The notes beneath the pieces were generated by a model. The model had not been told where the DNA came from. It saw nothing but the letters and a program-made list of their open reading frames with translations, and did no database searches. A stretch of 64,000 nt of DNA from Muribaculum gordoncarteri (lineage in GTDB: Bacteria > Bacteroidota > Bacteroidia > Bacteroidales > Muribaculaceae), in contig NZ_CP039393.1 of assembly GCF_004803695.1 (NCBI RefSeq), forward strand, positions 1,488,001 to 1,552,000. Direction: 5' to 3'. The position numbers and the translations under genes are program-made. Below, piece after piece: positions 1 to 10,147 of this stretch (its first letter is position 1; every line of letters starts with the position of its first letter).

Positions 1-162
1 CGAGTGCGCGACCGATACAAATTCAAATGGGTCAAACATGGTAAGGAAACACATTATTTCCTGTTGCCGATTTTGACCGCTATCGGGCAATTCAATCTCA
101 CATGGGATCCGGCGGTATTTGAAAAAATAAAGTTGTCATATCAAAACCGTCCGCGCTTATGA
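1..162 (+). CDS. C-terminal fragment of an unrecognised protein
   Basis: The first frame is open from the window edge to a TGA at 160-162 and encodes 53 residues. Its stop overlaps the ATG of the next gene in an ATGA, which implies translational coupling and supports it being a real gene end. The fragment is basic and aromatic, with no recognisable motif. The rest lies outside the window. Confidence 0.5.
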   Translation, partial: RVRDRYKFKWVKHGKETHYFLLPILTAIGQFNLTWDPAVFEKIKLSYQNRPRL

Positions 163-452
163 ATGCCTACGAACTGAAACAGGTGTCGGCGATGATAAAG
201 AGCCTTGAAAACACCTTTATGGAGCGTCTTCGCCAAATGGAACGGTCATATCTTGATGCTCTGAAAGGCTTCGGCATCATTGACGATGAGAAGATGTGGA
301 CTGAAAAGCAGGTTTGCGAAAAGTACGGCATCGACCGCAAGACGATGTATAATTACCGCAAAATGGAACTGATTCCATTCACCCGTAAGGGAGAGCGCGG
401 GAAAATCTATTATCTACCCGCAGATGTAAGGGCTTTCTTTGCTGACCTGTAA
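159..452 (+). CDS. small helix-turn-helix DNA-binding protein
   Basis: This 97-residue protein has a helical N-terminal half with coiled-coil character (residues 1-40). The C-terminal half resembles an excisionase/MerR-type winged helix: a 'W-T-E-K-Q-V-C-E-K-Y-G-I' helix, then 'D-R-K-T-M-Y-N-Y-R' as recognition helix, and a basic wing 'TRKGERGKIYY'. Such small proteins are common in Bacteroidales conjugative elements as regulators or recombination directionality factors. The start overlaps the upstream stop. The DNA target and exact family are not known; DUF3853-like is a guess. Confidence 0.7.
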   Translation: MNAYELKQVSAMIKSLENTFMERLRQMERSYLDALKGFGIIDDEKMWTEKQVCEKYGIDRKTMYNYRKMELIPFTRKGERGKIYYLPADVRAFFADL

Positions 453-539
453 CCCGCATAAAATACACACAACACACATACACCAAAATAACCGCACCGC
501 CTGTCGGTGCAAAGTCAAACAACAAAATTCTTTATTTCT

Positions 540-1964
540 ATGGAACAAGACCAGACCCAAGAAAAAGATCAGGTGCTGATTGCCCGTGACAACGAAAGCG
601 GGAAAATCGGTGCAGTGACCGGCATGAACGATGACGGCACCCCCAAGATGTCCGATGTAAAATCGGCCAAGCTCTCCGACCTTGTGAAATTCAACATTCG
701 GCAGAATCCGCTGGAAGCCTTCATGTCGAATTTCCTGCGTCAATGCAAGAATCCTTCGATGTTCAGCTTTTTCAAGGTTGACGCTGACAACTACGAAAAA
801 GAGGCGCCGGTAATGGGCGAAATGCTCAAAGACCCCGAAACGCACAAGTCGATGCTTGAAGACCGCGAGGTAAAGCCTTCCGATGAAATCAGCGAAACAC
901 AGAAGAACAAGCCCGTTGACGAAAGCAAGATTGACTGGGCGGAGCTGAAAGAACGCTGGGGTGTTGACAAAGAACAGCTTGAAAAGTCTGGCGACCTGCG
1001 CGAAATGCTGTTCAACCGCAAATCGGCGCTTGTCACCATCACCACCGATGTGGGCGGCAAGGTTCAGCAGGTGGACGCACGCCTGTCGTTCCAGACCGAT
1101 GAGCAGGGCAAAGTCAACCTCGTGCCCCATCTTATCCGCAAGTATCCCAATCTCAACGAGGAATACAACGGATACAAGTTCACCGACGAGGATAAGGAGA
1201 ACCTGCGCACGACAGGCAACCTCGGAAAAGTCGTTGACCTTGTGGACAAATCCACCGGAGAGGTTATCCCGTCCTATGTCAGCATCGACCGCTACACCCA
1301 TGAAATGTATCATTTTCCTGCCTCGACGCTTGAAATCAATGATACCATCGGAAAAACGAAACTCTCCAATCAGGAGATAGAATTTCTGAAAACCGGAATG
1401 GCTATCCCCAACAAGGAGATTATCGGCAAGAACGGCAAGACCTACCATGCCACTCTCCAAGTGAGCGCAGAACGCCGCGGCGTGGAGTTTGTGCCCAAGC
1501 AGCGCACACAGAAGACCACGCAGAAAAATGAGAACAAGCAGGAGCAGAAGGCCGGTGAAGCCGAAAAGACCGAAAAACGCTCCACATGGATAACCAAAGA
1601 CGGCGGCATAAAGCGGCTGAAACAGTGGAACAAGATTCCGCTTACCGAACAGCAGCAGAATGACTACGTTTCAGGCAATGTCGCCAAGCTCGACCAGATG
1701 GTTGACGACAAGGGAAAGCCCTGCACCGTGTATCTCTATTTCAACAAAGAGAAGCAGCGACCCGAAACATCGCTTGACGATCCCCGCATCGCAACCAAAA
1801 TCACACCGTCAAACGAAAGCAAGACACAGCTTGCGGTCAACAACGACGGTAAGACGCAGGAAGCGACAAAAGGCGTGAGAGAACCGCTCGACAAGGGTCA
1901 GACAGAACCCAAGAACGATGAGCAACAGAAACAGCAGCGTAAGCCTAAAGGCCCGAAACTGTAA
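540..1964 (+). CDS. DUF3945-like mobile-element protein
   Basis: The protein is about 474 residues and hydrophilic. It carries repeated modules of the kind found in DUF3945/DUF4099 proteins of Bacteroidales conjugative elements, for example 'PSYVSIDRYTHEMYHFPAS' followed by a segment ending 'GMAIPNKEI'. The C-terminal third is lysine/glutamine-rich and probably disordered. I place the start at ATG 540 rather than the in-frame ATG at 507, because the extra residues look like leader sequence. The biochemical function of this family is unknown; the gene lies just downstream of the HTH gene and probably shares its transcript. Confidence 0.7.
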   Translation: MEQDQTQEKDQVLIARDNESGKIGAVTGMNDDGTPKMSDVKSAKLSDLVKFNIRQNPLEAFMSNFLRQCKNPSMFSFFKVDADNYEKEAPVMGEMLKDPETHKSMLEDREVKPSDEISETQKNKPVDESKIDWAELKERWGVDKEQLEKSGDLREMLFNRKSALVTITTDVGGKVQQVDARLSFQTDEQGKVNLVPHLIRKYPNLNEEYNGYKFTDEDKENLRTTGNLGKVVDLVDKSTGEVIPSYVSIDRYTHEMYHFPASTLEINDTIGKTKLSNQEIEFLKTGMAIPNKEIIGKNGKTYHATLQVSAERRGVEFVPKQRTQKTTQKNENKQEQKAGEAEKTEKRSTWITKDGGIKRLKQWNKIPLTEQQQNDYVSGNVAKLDQMVDDKGKPCTVYLYFNKEKQRPETSLDDPRIATKITPSNESKTQLAVNNDGKTQEATKGVREPLDKGQTEPKNDEQQKQQRKPKGPKL

Positions 1965-1974
1965 CGCCACAACA

Positions 1975-2084
1975 CACCACTGAATCCACGTTGAAACAGA
2001 CTGCGGTTTTCTGAACCGTATCCCTCCCGGTAAAGACGCAAGGAGGTCCGGAACTCCCTGCGCCTTACCTCACCACTGAATCCA
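1975..2084 (+). repeat. 14-bp direct repeat flanking a short inter-gene leader
   Basis: CACCACTGAATCCA occurs at 1975-1988 and again at 2071-2084, between the DUF3945-like gene and the topoisomerase-like gene. Between the copies lies an imperfect hairpin (arms CGCAAGGAG / CTCCCTGCG). A regulatory leader is possible, but nothing further can be shown. Confidence 0.35.
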
Positions 2085-2123
2085 TCCAAGAATTACAAAC
2101 CACCAAATTCATGTCAAACAAAT

Positions 2124-3191
2124 ATGAAAACTGAAAAGATAATCACCATAGTCGCCGACAGCCATCTTATGGCAGACAACATCGCAAGAGCAATCGGCGC
2201 AACACCCGCAGGAGAATACCACTATGCAAAGGAAGGCTATGCCGTCACATGGACAAACGGCAGCATCGTCGAGGCAAGCTACAATCCCAAGCAGCCCTTC
2301 ATACTCTCCGACAGCATGACACCCCAGCAGGTGTACGCCCACAATTTCGATTTCGCCGTGCGCGACTACGACAAGGTTGTGGGTTATGACAAGAAAGCGG
2401 AAGACCTCGCCCGGCTCGATGCGATAAAGGCGCTGTTCAAAAACAGCAGCCTTGTAATCAACGCCACTATGCCGACGCCTTACTGCGACCTCGTTTTCTG
2501 GAACCTCTACTGGTATCTCGCCGTGCCGGTCAAGACCTGCCGTGCGTGGCTCCCGGTGCTGACAAACCGCGCCATCCGCGGGGCAATCTACAATCCCCGC
2601 ATCGACGATGAACGCTACAAGCAATATATCAGCAAAGTCATCTACGACAAATTCCTTGAAGAAGATGAGATCTGGCGTGAAGCCGAGGCCGAAGAACAGG
2701 CACAACAGGCCCTCAAAGCGGCCGAAGGCAAGGAGGACGACGAAGAAAAGCCGATAATCTATAACGGTCAGGAAGTCAAGCTGGTCGATTACCCTGTGTT
2801 ACCCAGCTTTCTCTCGCTACTCGTCACCGCATCCGCCGAGTTCGGTTATAACCACGACGAAACAGCCGATGCCGTGCTGCGCCTCTACCTGAAGAAACTG
2901 ATTTCGTTCCCGTCCGATATTCAGAGCGGCGTACCTTACAGCGTATGGCGCAACATGAAACGCAATATGCGTATGCTACGTTACAACTCACGTTGGGGCG
3001 AACAGGCGAAAGCCATCAAAAAGCTCAGCCGACGCTGCGTAATCAAGGGTGTGTCCGATGGTGCGTATGAAACATACGGCATTGTGACCACCGGGCTGCA
3101 CCCCACCGACCTCACAGGAAAAGAGCGTATAATCTACGACCATATTGTGAAACAAGTTATCGACGCCTTTACCCCATTTGAGGGTGAATGA
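2124..3191 (+). CDS. topoisomerase-III-like protein lacking catalytic residues
   Basis: The 355-residue protein follows the layout of a type IA topoisomerase (TopB) in shortened form. Residues 5-50 look like the start of a Toprim domain ('ITIVADSHLMADNIARAIGA', then 'VTWTNGSIVEA'). Residues 107-152 match the 'ATDxDREGE...R' block, but the acidic motif reads 'ATMPTPYCD' (114-122). Residues 235-268 match the block that normally reads 'ITYPRTDS', here 'ISFPSDIQS' (260-268), so the catalytic tyrosine is phenylalanine. Typical TopB proteins exceed 600 residues. It is therefore probably not a topoisomerase but a DNA-binding or accessory protein. Similarity was judged by eye. Confidence 0.55.
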   Translation: MKTEKIITIVADSHLMADNIARAIGATPAGEYHYAKEGYAVTWTNGSIVEASYNPKQPFILSDSMTPQQVYAHNFDFAVRDYDKVVGYDKKAEDLARLDAIKALFKNSSLVINATMPTPYCDLVFWNLYWYLAVPVKTCRAWLPVLTNRAIRGAIYNPRIDDERYKQYISKVIYDKFLEEDEIWREAEAEEQAQQALKAAEGKEDDEEKPIIYNGQEVKLVDYPVLPSFLSLLVTASAEFGYNHDETADAVLRLYLKKLISFPSDIQSGVPYSVWRNMKRNMRMLRYNSRWGEQAKAIKKLSRRCVIKGVSDGAYETYGIVTTGLHPTDLTGKERIIYDHIVKQVIDAFTPFEGE

Positions 3192-3303
3192 CAGGAAAAA
3201 GCCGGATACCGATACCTCCCGTTTGCGAAAAAATTCGTAACTTCGCCACTGATTCATCGTCATAAATTGTTTTCAAATCATTTTTGACATGGATTTAGTG
3301 GTC

Positions 3304-3335
3304 GGACATCGGGAGGGATCCCGGTGTCCTTTTCT
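3304..3335 (+). terminator. rho-independent terminator
   Basis: An 11-bp stem (3304-3314 with 3319-3329, one G-T pair, GGGA loop) is followed by CTTTTCTT. It ends the topoisomerase-like transcript ahead of the DUF1896-like gene. Confidence 0.7.
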
Positions 3336-3384
3336 TGCCTATTCCGAAAAACACCATTACAGACCCACTAAATCCATACAAATT

Positions 3385-3831
3385 ATGAAACCCAACGATG
3401 AATATTCGGAGTTGAACTATTATATAGTTTATCTCCAAGCACATCTTTCCGCCCATTATTTTCCACAAAGCGTTGACCGCAGGTTTATCGCAGAACGGGC
3501 CGACAATGCACTCGACACCTATGTTACACTGTTCCTTCAGGGCAAGCCACAGCATATAGCTCAAGAGCTTGCCATGCGCGAACTGCTTAAAGGCTTGTAT
3601 GTATCGCGCTACGATGTGGTGCATACAATCATCGAGGAAGATTGCTGGCTCCGTATCCCGTCCGATGAAATGGAGGTAAAGGCGTTATATATGCTCACCA
3701 AGCCGGTAATCCACTCCATTCTCGACCGCCACGAGGTGAACGGGGATTTTCTCACAAGAGAGGATTACCCGCCGTTGCGCTATGAACTGCTTGCCGCCAT
3801 AAACGAAATACTGGACGGCGATGAGTTATAA
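3385..3831 (+). CDS. DUF1896-like element protein
   Basis: The predicted protein has 148 residues from ATG 3385. An in-frame ATG at 3289 lies before the terminator hairpin and is unlikely. The pattern of an N-terminal '[13 protein letters not shown]' helix, '[10 protein letters not shown]', '[15 protein letters not shown]' and a C-terminal acidic/aromatic block '[12 protein letters not shown]' matches DUF1896 proteins, which sit next to the large methylase-helicase in many Bacteroidales elements. Its last codons overlap the methylase-helicase start by 11 bp, suggesting coupled translation. The function is unknown. Confidence 0.7.
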   Translation: MKPNDEYSELNYYIVYLQAHLSAHYFPQSVDRRFIAERADNALDTYVTLFLQGKPQHIAQELAMRELLKGLYVSRYDVVHTIIEEDCWLRIPSDEMEVKALYMLTKPVIHSILDRHEVNGDFLTREDYPPLRYELLAAINEILDGDEL

Positions 3832-6800
3832 CCGCAAGGAGAAACTGCGCGGCAACATCGAGGCGATACGCACGGCGTTTCAGCTTGATGTTGAGCGTAG
3901 GCCGCCTACCGACGCCGAGTGGGAACTGCTGTCAAAATATGCCGGATTCGGTGGCTTGAAATGTATATTGCAGGACGCCAACGAAATTTCCGACGCCGCG
4001 AAATGGAATAAGAGCGACCTTGAACTGTTCGCTCCCACCGTGGAGTTGCGGCAGCTAATCCACGATTTTTCAAAGGACGACAGGGAGTTTGCCCGCTATA
4101 TGGATTCATTGAAATCATCGGTGCTGTCTGCATTTTACACGCCGAAGCCCGTGGTTGAAGCCATATCGCAGAGCCTCCAGTTTGCCGGAGTGTCGCCCAA
4201 GCGATTTCTTGACCCCAGTGCAGGGTCGGGAGCGTTTGTCGATGCCTTCACATGGGTTGACCCGCACGCGGAGATAACAGCGTTTGAGAAAGACCTGCTG
4301 ACAGGCAAAATATTGTCGAAACTCTATCCGGACTGTCATGTGAACATTGAGGGATTTGAAAAACTCGATAAATCACAGAACGGATATTTCGATGTCGTTT
4401 CGTCAAACATTCCGTTTGGCGATTTTGCGGTATCAGATCCGGTATATGCGACAAGTAGAATAGGTGTTTACTGTCAGTCGGTGAAGATGATACACAATTA
4501 TTTCTTCCTGAAAGGGCTGGAAGCAGCCCGTGACGGCGGCATTGTGGCGTTCATAACCTCGCAGGGGCTTATGAACGGCAACAACGCTTTGCTCCGTGGC
4601 GCACTTGTTAACCAAGCCGACTTACTCTGCGCACTGCGTCTGCCCAACAACACATTCACCGATTCGGCCAACACCGAGGTGGGCAGCGATGTCATTGTGT
4701 TGCAGAAAAATACCGGAAAGAAAGGATTGAGCAAGTTGGAAGAAGCCTTTGTAGTAGCTGAAAAAGATGCAAGTACAAGTATCAGCACCAACCGCTATTT
4801 CATCGACAATCCCCAGCATATTATCTGCACGGATTCCAAACTCGACACCGACCCATACGGAAAGCCGGCTTATGTCTATAAACATGGCGGCGGCGTAGAT
4901 GGCATAGGTGACGATATGCGCGGCGCATTGGAAATGGCCCTTTCGCTCAACCTGAACATAGAGTTGTATCAGGGCAAACAGCAGACCACACATATTATAA
5001 ATGATGTGACGGTTGAAAAGAAACCGGAACAGGAGCCATTGCCGTCTGAACAGCCGCAGATTGAAGATGTGGAGGCGGAGGAAATCCGGCCCGACACACC
5101 GCAACCCTCGGCCATAAGTGACCCCGCCGAAATAGACACCTATCAGGCTCCGACGCCGGATTATACACATAATCCCGACCCGAAAGTGATGATGTATAAT
5201 CTTTTCGGTGAATTGGTGGAGATACCCGGTGCGAAGAAACGCCACAATCAACGGCAAAAAGCACAAGGGCAGACGCCAAAAGCGGCGTCACATCCAAATC
5301 AGCCCCAATCCCCGGCCAAAAAGGAAACGATGTCGGAAACACCTGTTTCCGGCAACAGCAACCGTAAACTTACCGACGAGGAACTGAAATTCTACGGTTC
5401 GTTGAACTGGGAGGATAACCAGCCCATCAACGGTTTTTATGAAACCATGATGTCTATCGCCCAGCGACAACTTGAAGAAAAGAGGTTGCAGGAAGAAGCG
5501 GATAAAGCCGCGCAGCAGGCAAATTCCGACGCTCCCTATATAGAAATGACCGAAGGTAATTTTATTCCGGGTGTGCATACCGGTGTGCGGAAAACAACCG
5601 TTATCCCGCTTGAAAAAATTGAGCCGGAACCGGATCTTTCGCCGCGCCCCTTCTCCGAGGACTTGCAGACCTACCATAAGGAAGGTGCTATGGTGTGCGA
5701 CAAGGGGCAGGTAGGTTTTCTTTCCGATGTCAATAAGAATGGAGCGACATTCACGCCGCTCCAGCTAAAATCGGAGCAGATGAAACGTGCGTTGCTCTAT
5801 ATCACCCTGTCCGACACATACCAGCAGCTATATGACTACGAGGCGAAGACGCATGAGCCGAGTGAACATCTGCGCGAACACCTCAATCAGTATTATGACG
5901 AGTATGTAAAGCGTTACGGCTACCTCAATGAAAAGGCGAATGTGAAATTTATCCGCATGGACGCAAACGGCTGTGACGCTCTGGCATTGGAGCGCAGTGA
6001 AAACGGAATGTTTGTCAAGGCGGATATTTTCGACCACCCGGTATCTTTCTCCGTTGACGAGCTTACCTCGGTGGATTCGCCCATTGAGGCGTTATCTGCA
6101 TCGCTCAACAAGTTCGGGGCCGTTGACCTCGGCTACATGAGCCGTCTTGTGGATATGACGGAAGATGAACTGGTTGATAACCTGAAAGGACGAATATTCT
6201 ACAATCCGCTTGTCAACAATTATGAGATTTCCGATAAATTCATAGCCGGAAACGTGATAGCCAAAGCTGAACAGATCGAGCGGTGGATAACCGACCATGA
6301 GGCCGACGACATCCGCATAGATGAATCGCTTGCCGCACTCAAGGAGTCATATCCCGAACCGATACGCTTTGAACAGCTTGATTTCAACTTCGGCGAGCGC
6401 TGGATACCGACGGGGATATATGCAAAGTACATGAGCTATCTTTATGAAACCGACATCAAGATAGCCTACTCACCGTCGCTTGATGAGTATTCCGTAACCA
6501 ATGCGTCATACACCACCAAGATTACCGATGAGTTCAAGGTAAGGGGCCAATACCGCACATACGACGGTATGCACCTGTTGAAACACGCCTTGCAGAACAC
6601 CGTGCCGGATATTACAAAGTCAATCGGCAAAGACGACAAGGGCAACGACATCAAGGTGCCCGATGCCGAGGCTATCCAGCTTGCCCATACCAAGGTTGAT
6701 GAGATACGCAACGGCTTTACCGAGTGGCTTGAACAGCAGACGGACGATTTCAAGGATAAACTTGTGGCATTGTATAACCGCAAGTTCAACTGTTTTGTGC

Positions 6801-9562
6801 GTCCGCACTACGACGGCTCACATCAGACATTTCCTGATCTCAACATGAAAATGTTGGGAGAACGTTTCGGTATCAGCTCAATATATCAGTCGCAGAAAGA
6901 CTGTGTATGGATGCTGAAACAGAACGGCGGAGGGATATGCGACCACGAGGTGGGTACGGGTAAAACGCTGATAATGTGCATAACAGCACATGAAATGAAG
7001 CGTCTTGGCATGGCAAACAAACCTATGATTATCGGCATGAAAGCCAATGTCGCTGAAATTGCCCAGACTTATCAGGCAGCCTATCCCAATGCCCGCATAC
7101 TTTATGCCGATGAAAAGTCATTCTCTATGGAGAACCGTCAGCGTTTCTTCCGCAGTATCCAGAACAATGACTATGACTGCGTGATAATGTCGCACGATCA
7201 GTTTGGCAAAATACCGCAGTCGGAGGAATTGCAGGAGCGCATATTGCAGGAGGAACTTGACACCGTGGAAGAGAACCTTGAAGTCGTGCGCCGGCAAGGA
7301 AAGGATATATCGGTGGGTATGCTGAAAGGTCTGGAAGCGAGAAAGAAAAATCTTGAATCAAGGCTGGAAACAGTGCGTTACCGTCTTGAAAGGCAGCGTG
7401 ATGACGTGGTGGATTTCAAAAGCATGGGCATCGACCATATACTGGTTGATGAAAGCCACCGTTTTAAAAATCTCACGTTCAATACCCGTCACAACCGCGT
7501 TGCGGGATTGGGCAACTCCGAAGGCAGCAACCGTGCGCTTAACCTGCTGTTCGCAATCCGCACCATTCAGGAGCGTACCGGCAAAGACCTCGGCGCCACA
7601 TTCCTTTCGGGTACAACAATCTCAAATTCGTTGACAGAGTTGTATCTGCTGTTCAAATACCTGCGCCCCAATGCGCTTGAAATGCAGGATATTCGGTGTT
7701 TCGACGCATGGGCGGCGATTTTCGCCAAGAAAACCACCGATTTTGAATTTTCCGTGACAAACAACATCATTCAGAAGGAGCGTTTCCGCTATTTCATCAA
7801 AGTGCCGGAACTTGCGGCGTTCTACAATGAGATAACGGATTACCGAACCGCCGCCGATGTCGGTGTTGACCGCCCGGAAAAACAGGAGATACTGCGCAAG
7901 ATACCGCCCACGCCCGATCAGGAAGATTTTATTCCCAAACTGATGGCTTTTGCCAAAGACGGCGATGCCACGATACTCGGTCGTGAACCGCTGTCGGAAA
8001 CGGAAGAAAAGGCGAAGATGCTGATTGCCACTGACTATGCCCGCAAAATGGCGATGGATATGCGACTTATCGACCCTGCTTATGGCGACGACCCCGGCAA
8101 CAAGGCTTCGGAATGTGCAAAATGGATAGCCGACTACTATCGCCGCTTTGAGCAGTACCAAGCCACGCAGTTTGTGTTCAGCGATTTAAGTACATTCCAG
8201 CCGGGCCAATGGAATGTCTATGCCGAAATCAAACGCAAGTTGATTGAGGATTACGGTATTCCGGCACATGAAATCCGTTTCATTCAGGAAACAAAGACGC
8301 AGAAGGCGAAGAAAGCGGTGATTGACGCGATGCGCGAGGGTAAAATTCGAGTGCTGTTCGGCTCCACTGAAATGCTCGGCACAGGTGTTAACGCCCAGAA
8401 ACGAGCCATTGCGGTGCATCATCTTGATTGTCCGTGGCGACCGTCTGACCTCGACCAGCGCGAGGGCCGCGCCGTCCGTACAGGCAATATCGTTGCCAAA
8501 TTCCATAACGCCAACCGTGTAGATGTCAATATCTACGCTGTTGAGCGCACGTTGGACGCCTACAAGTTCAATCTTCTCCAATGGAAGCAGACTTTTATTT
8601 CCCAGTTGAAAAAGGGAGCGTTGGGAGCGCGAACCATTGACGAGGGCGCGATGGACGAAAAGACGGGCATGAGTTATTCCGAATACTCCGCTATTCTTTC
8701 GGGCAACACGGATCTTCTTGAAAAAGCCAAACTTGAAAAGAAGATTGCGGCACTTGAAAGTGAACGGCGCTCGTTCAACAAAGGCAAAGGCGACACCAAT
8801 TTCAAACTGCGCTCCATCACCGATGAGATTGAGAAAACCGAAATCATCATAGGCAAGATGGAGGCAGACCTCGCGCGGTATATGGCTGCTGTCAGGAAGG
8901 ACAGCGACGGAAATCCGGTCAATGCCCTGACTCTTGACAAATGCGATGCAACCGACGAGGACGGAATGGGCAAGCATCTCCAAAACCTTGCAAGAACTGT
9001 CAATACCCACGGCGAATATGTGCGTGTCGGTGAAATCTACGGCTTTCCAATTTGCATAACATCGGAAAAAGCGGTGGTTGACGGCGTGGAATCCGTGCAG
9101 AACCGCTTTGTAGTGGAGGGCAATTATAAGTATAAGTACAACAACGGCTTTATAGCTATGGCCGATACCCATGCCGCCTGTACCAACTTTATAAAAGCCC
9201 TTGAACATCTGCCAGAAATAATCAAGCAACACCAAGAGCGCAACGAGAAGGCGAAGAAAGATGTTCCGGCGCTGCAAGCCATTGTAGCGAAGACATGGAG
9301 CAAGGAAGATGAGTTGAAAGCCTTGAAAGCACAGCTCCTTGAACTTGAACACAAGATCGCCGCCGACCTCGCCCCAAAGCACGAGCAACCAAAGCAATCA
9401 GAAGATGTAGAGCAAGACACGCAGCAACATCAGCCCGTCACAGTCGTAGAACCACCCGGCCAAGCGACCGACGATAAAAAGTCAATGGTGGCAGAGCCGG
9501 CAACTCCTTATCGGAGTATTGATTACCCAACCCGTAGCACACCCCGCTCAATCGGATTATGA
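3821..9562 (+). CDS. N6-adenine methylase / SNF2-type helicase fusion (DarB-like)
   Basis: This 1,913-residue protein has an N-terminal methyltransferase with an AdoMet-binding 'DPSAGSGAF' (131-139) and a motif IV variant 'SNIPF' (195-199). A long variable linker follows. The C-terminal helicase has Walker A 'HEVGTGKT' (about 1044-1051), 'VDESHRF' as DEAH-type motif II (about 1207), 'LSGTT' as motif III, and '[10 protein letters not shown]' as motif VI (about 1545). Methylase-helicase fusions of this kind occur on conjugative elements and phage P1 (DarB), where an anti-restriction role is known for P1. That role is inferred here. The motif IV change from NPPF/Y to NIPF is common in this branch but leaves activity uncertain. 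Confidence 0.85.
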   Translation: MSYNRKEKLRGNIEAIRTAFQLDVERRPPTDAEWELLSKYAGFGGLKCILQDANEISDAAKWNKSDLELFAPTVELRQLIHDFSKDDREFARYMDSLKSSVLSAFYTPKPVVEAISQSLQFAGVSPKRFLDPSAGSGAFVDAFTWVDPHAEITAFEKDLLTGKILSKLYPDCHVNIEGFEKLDKSQNGYFDVVSSNIPFGDFAVSDPVYATSRIGVYCQSVKMIHNYFFLKGLEAARDGGIVAFITSQGLMNGNNALLRGALVNQADLLCALRLPNNTFTDSANTEVGSDVIVLQKNTGKKGLSKLEEAFVVAEKDASTSISTNRYFIDNPQHIICTDSKLDTDPYGKPAYVYKHGGGVDGIGDDMRGALEMALSLNLNIELYQGKQQTTHIINDVTVEKKPEQEPLPSEQPQIEDVEAEEIRPDTPQPSAISDPAEIDTYQAPTPDYTHNPDPKVMMYNLFGELVEIPGAKKRHNQRQKAQGQTPKAASHPNQPQSPAKKETMSETPVSGNSNRKLTDEELKFYGSLNWEDNQPINGFYETMMSIAQRQLEEKRLQEEADKAAQQANSDAPYIEMTEGNFIPGVHTGVRKTTVIPLEKIEPEPDLSPRPFSEDLQTYHKEGAMVCDKGQVGFLSDVNKNGATFTPLQLKSEQMKRALLYITLSDTYQQLYDYEAKTHEPSEHLREHLNQYYDEYVKRYGYLNEKANVKFIRMDANGCDALALERSENGMFVKADIFDHPVSFSVDELTSVDSPIEALSASLNKFGAVDLGYMSRLVDMTEDELVDNLKGRIFYNPLVNNYEISDKFIAGNVIAKAEQIERWITDHEADDIRIDESLAALKESYPEPIRFEQLDFNFGERWIPTGIYAKYMSYLYETDIKIAYSPSLDEYSVTNASYTTKITDEFKVRGQYRTYDGMHLLKHALQNTVPDITKSIGKDDKGNDIKVPDAEAIQLAHTKVDEIRNGFTEWLEQQTDDFKDKLVALYNRKFNCFVRPHYDGSHQTFPDLNMKMLGERFGISSIYQSQKDCVWMLKQNGGGICDHEVGTGKTLIMCITAHEMKRLGMANKPMIIGMKANVAEIAQTYQAAYPNARILYADEKSFSMENRQRFFRSIQNNDYDCVIMSHDQFGKIPQSEELQERILQEELDTVEENLEVVRRQGKDISVGMLKGLEARKKNLESRLETVRYRLERQRDDVVDFKSMGIDHILVDESHRFKNLTFNTRHNRVAGLGNSEGSNRALNLLFAIRTIQERTGKDLGATFLSGTTISNSLTELYLLFKYLRPNALEMQDIRCFDAWAAIFAKKTTDFEFSVTNNIIQKERFRYFIKVPELAAFYNEITDYRTAADVGVDRPEKQEILRKIPPTPDQEDFIPKLMAFAKDGDATILGREPLSETEEKAKMLIATDYARKMAMDMRLIDPAYGDDPGNKASECAKWIADYYRRFEQYQATQFVFSDLSTFQPGQWNVYAEIKRKLIEDYGIPAHEIRFIQETKTQKAKKAVIDAMREGKIRVLFGSTEMLGTGVNAQKRAIAVHHLDCPWRPSDLDQREGRAVRTGNIVAKFHNANRVDVNIYAVERTLDAYKFNLLQWKQTFISQLKKGALGARTIDEGAMDEKTGMSYSEYSAILSGNTDLLEKAKLEKKIAALESERRSFNKGKGDTNFKLRSITDEIEKTEIIIGKMEADLARYMAAVRKDSDGNPVNALTLDKCDATDEDGMGKHLQNLARTVNTHGEYVRVGEIYGFPICITSEKAVVDGVESVQNRFVVEGNYKYKYNNGFIAMADTHAACTNFIKALEHLPEIIKQHQERNEKAKKDVPALQAIVAKTWSKEDELKALKAQLLELEHKIAADLAPKHEQPKQSEDVEQDTQQHQPVTVVEPPGQATDDKKSMVAEPATPYRSIDYPTRSTPRSIGL

Positions 9563-9566
9563 TTAT

Positions 9567-9612
9567 AAATGGCAACGAATGATTTTTTCTTTCATTGGTT
9601 GCCATTTTTTAT
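9567..9612 (+). terminator. rho-independent terminator after the methylase-helicase gene
   Basis: A long imperfect stem (AAATGGCAAC...AATGA pairing with TCATT...GTTGCCATTT) ends in a run of six T. It separates the element backbone from the BlaI operon. Confidence 0.75.
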
Positions 9613-9692
9613 TTATAGATATTATCCAGTTGAACAGTAGCTGTTTATAATATTATATCGATATTTCATAGTTAATTTTTTCACACATAATT

Positions 9693-9734
9693 TAATTTTT
9701 TACTTGTGTAGTTAAAAAATTAGCTGTATATTTG
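9693..9734 (+). promoter_or_regulatory. blaI-operon promoter with overlapping dyad operator
   Basis: TTG at 9704-9706 and TATATTTG at 9727-9734, 20 bp apart, match the Bacteroidetes -33/-7 consensus, 27 bp upstream of the repressor ATG. A near-perfect inverted repeat, TAATTTTTTAC (9693-9703) against GTTAAAAAATTA (9711-9722), covers the -33 element and spacer. BlaI/MecI repressors bind such dyads in their own promoters, so autoregulation is likely. Binding itself is inferred. Confidence 0.65.
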
Positions 9735-9760
9735 CAGCGTAACTCCAAACTAATATTGTT

Positions 9761-10147
9761 ATGAAGAAACTTTCCGAACGTGAAGAAGAAATCATGAGCA
9801 TTCTCTGGAATGATGGTAATCCACTATTTATCCGCGAGATAATAGACAGGATGACATCGGATGGGCAAAGCCGTCCAAACTTCAGCACAATCGCCACTTT
9901 TGTGAGGGGGTTGGAAACTAAAGGATGGTTGGCACATGAGATGATAGGAAACTGCAATCGCTATTATCCAGTAAAGAGCCTTGCAGAATACCGAGCAAAT
10001 TCTCTTAAGAGTATGGTAAGCCGCTTTTTTGGCGGTTCATACCTAAACCTTGTTTCTACTCTTATCGGCAACGAAAAAATTTCCTCTGATGATATGGAAA
10101 AAATCTTGGGGGAAATAGAAAGACAACGAAAGGAGGATGAATCATGA
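9761..10147 (+). CDS. blaI: BlaI/MecI-family transcriptional repressor
   Basis: The 128-residue protein has the family's N-terminal winged helix ('LSEREEEIMSILW', 'PLFIREIIDRM', then 'PNFSTIATFVRGLETKGWL' as recognition helix and wing) and a C-terminal helical dimerisation part. Homologues bind operator dyads as dimers and are cleaved when the partner BlaR1-type metalloprotease is activated. The gene overlaps the next one by 4 bp (ATGA), the classic repressor-sensor pair. No beta-lactamase gene is nearby; the regulated genes appear to be the operon's own outer-membrane protein and GLPGLI protein. Confidence 0.9.
   Translation: MKKLSEREEEIMSILWNDGNPLFIREIIDRMTSDGQSRPNFSTIATFVRGLETKGWLAHEMIGNCNRYYPVKSLAEYRANSLKSMVSRFFGGSYLNLVSTLIGNEKISSDDMEKILGEIERQRKEDES

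Noticed and set aside
414-1460. 348-codon open frame on the minus strand
   Set aside because: It is antisense to the DUF3945-like gene, has low-complexity hydrophobic composition without motifs, and is a codon-bias shadow.
8186-9397. 403-codon open frame on the minus strand
   Set aside because: It is antisense to the helicase part of the methylase-helicase, whose motifs are clear on the plus strand.
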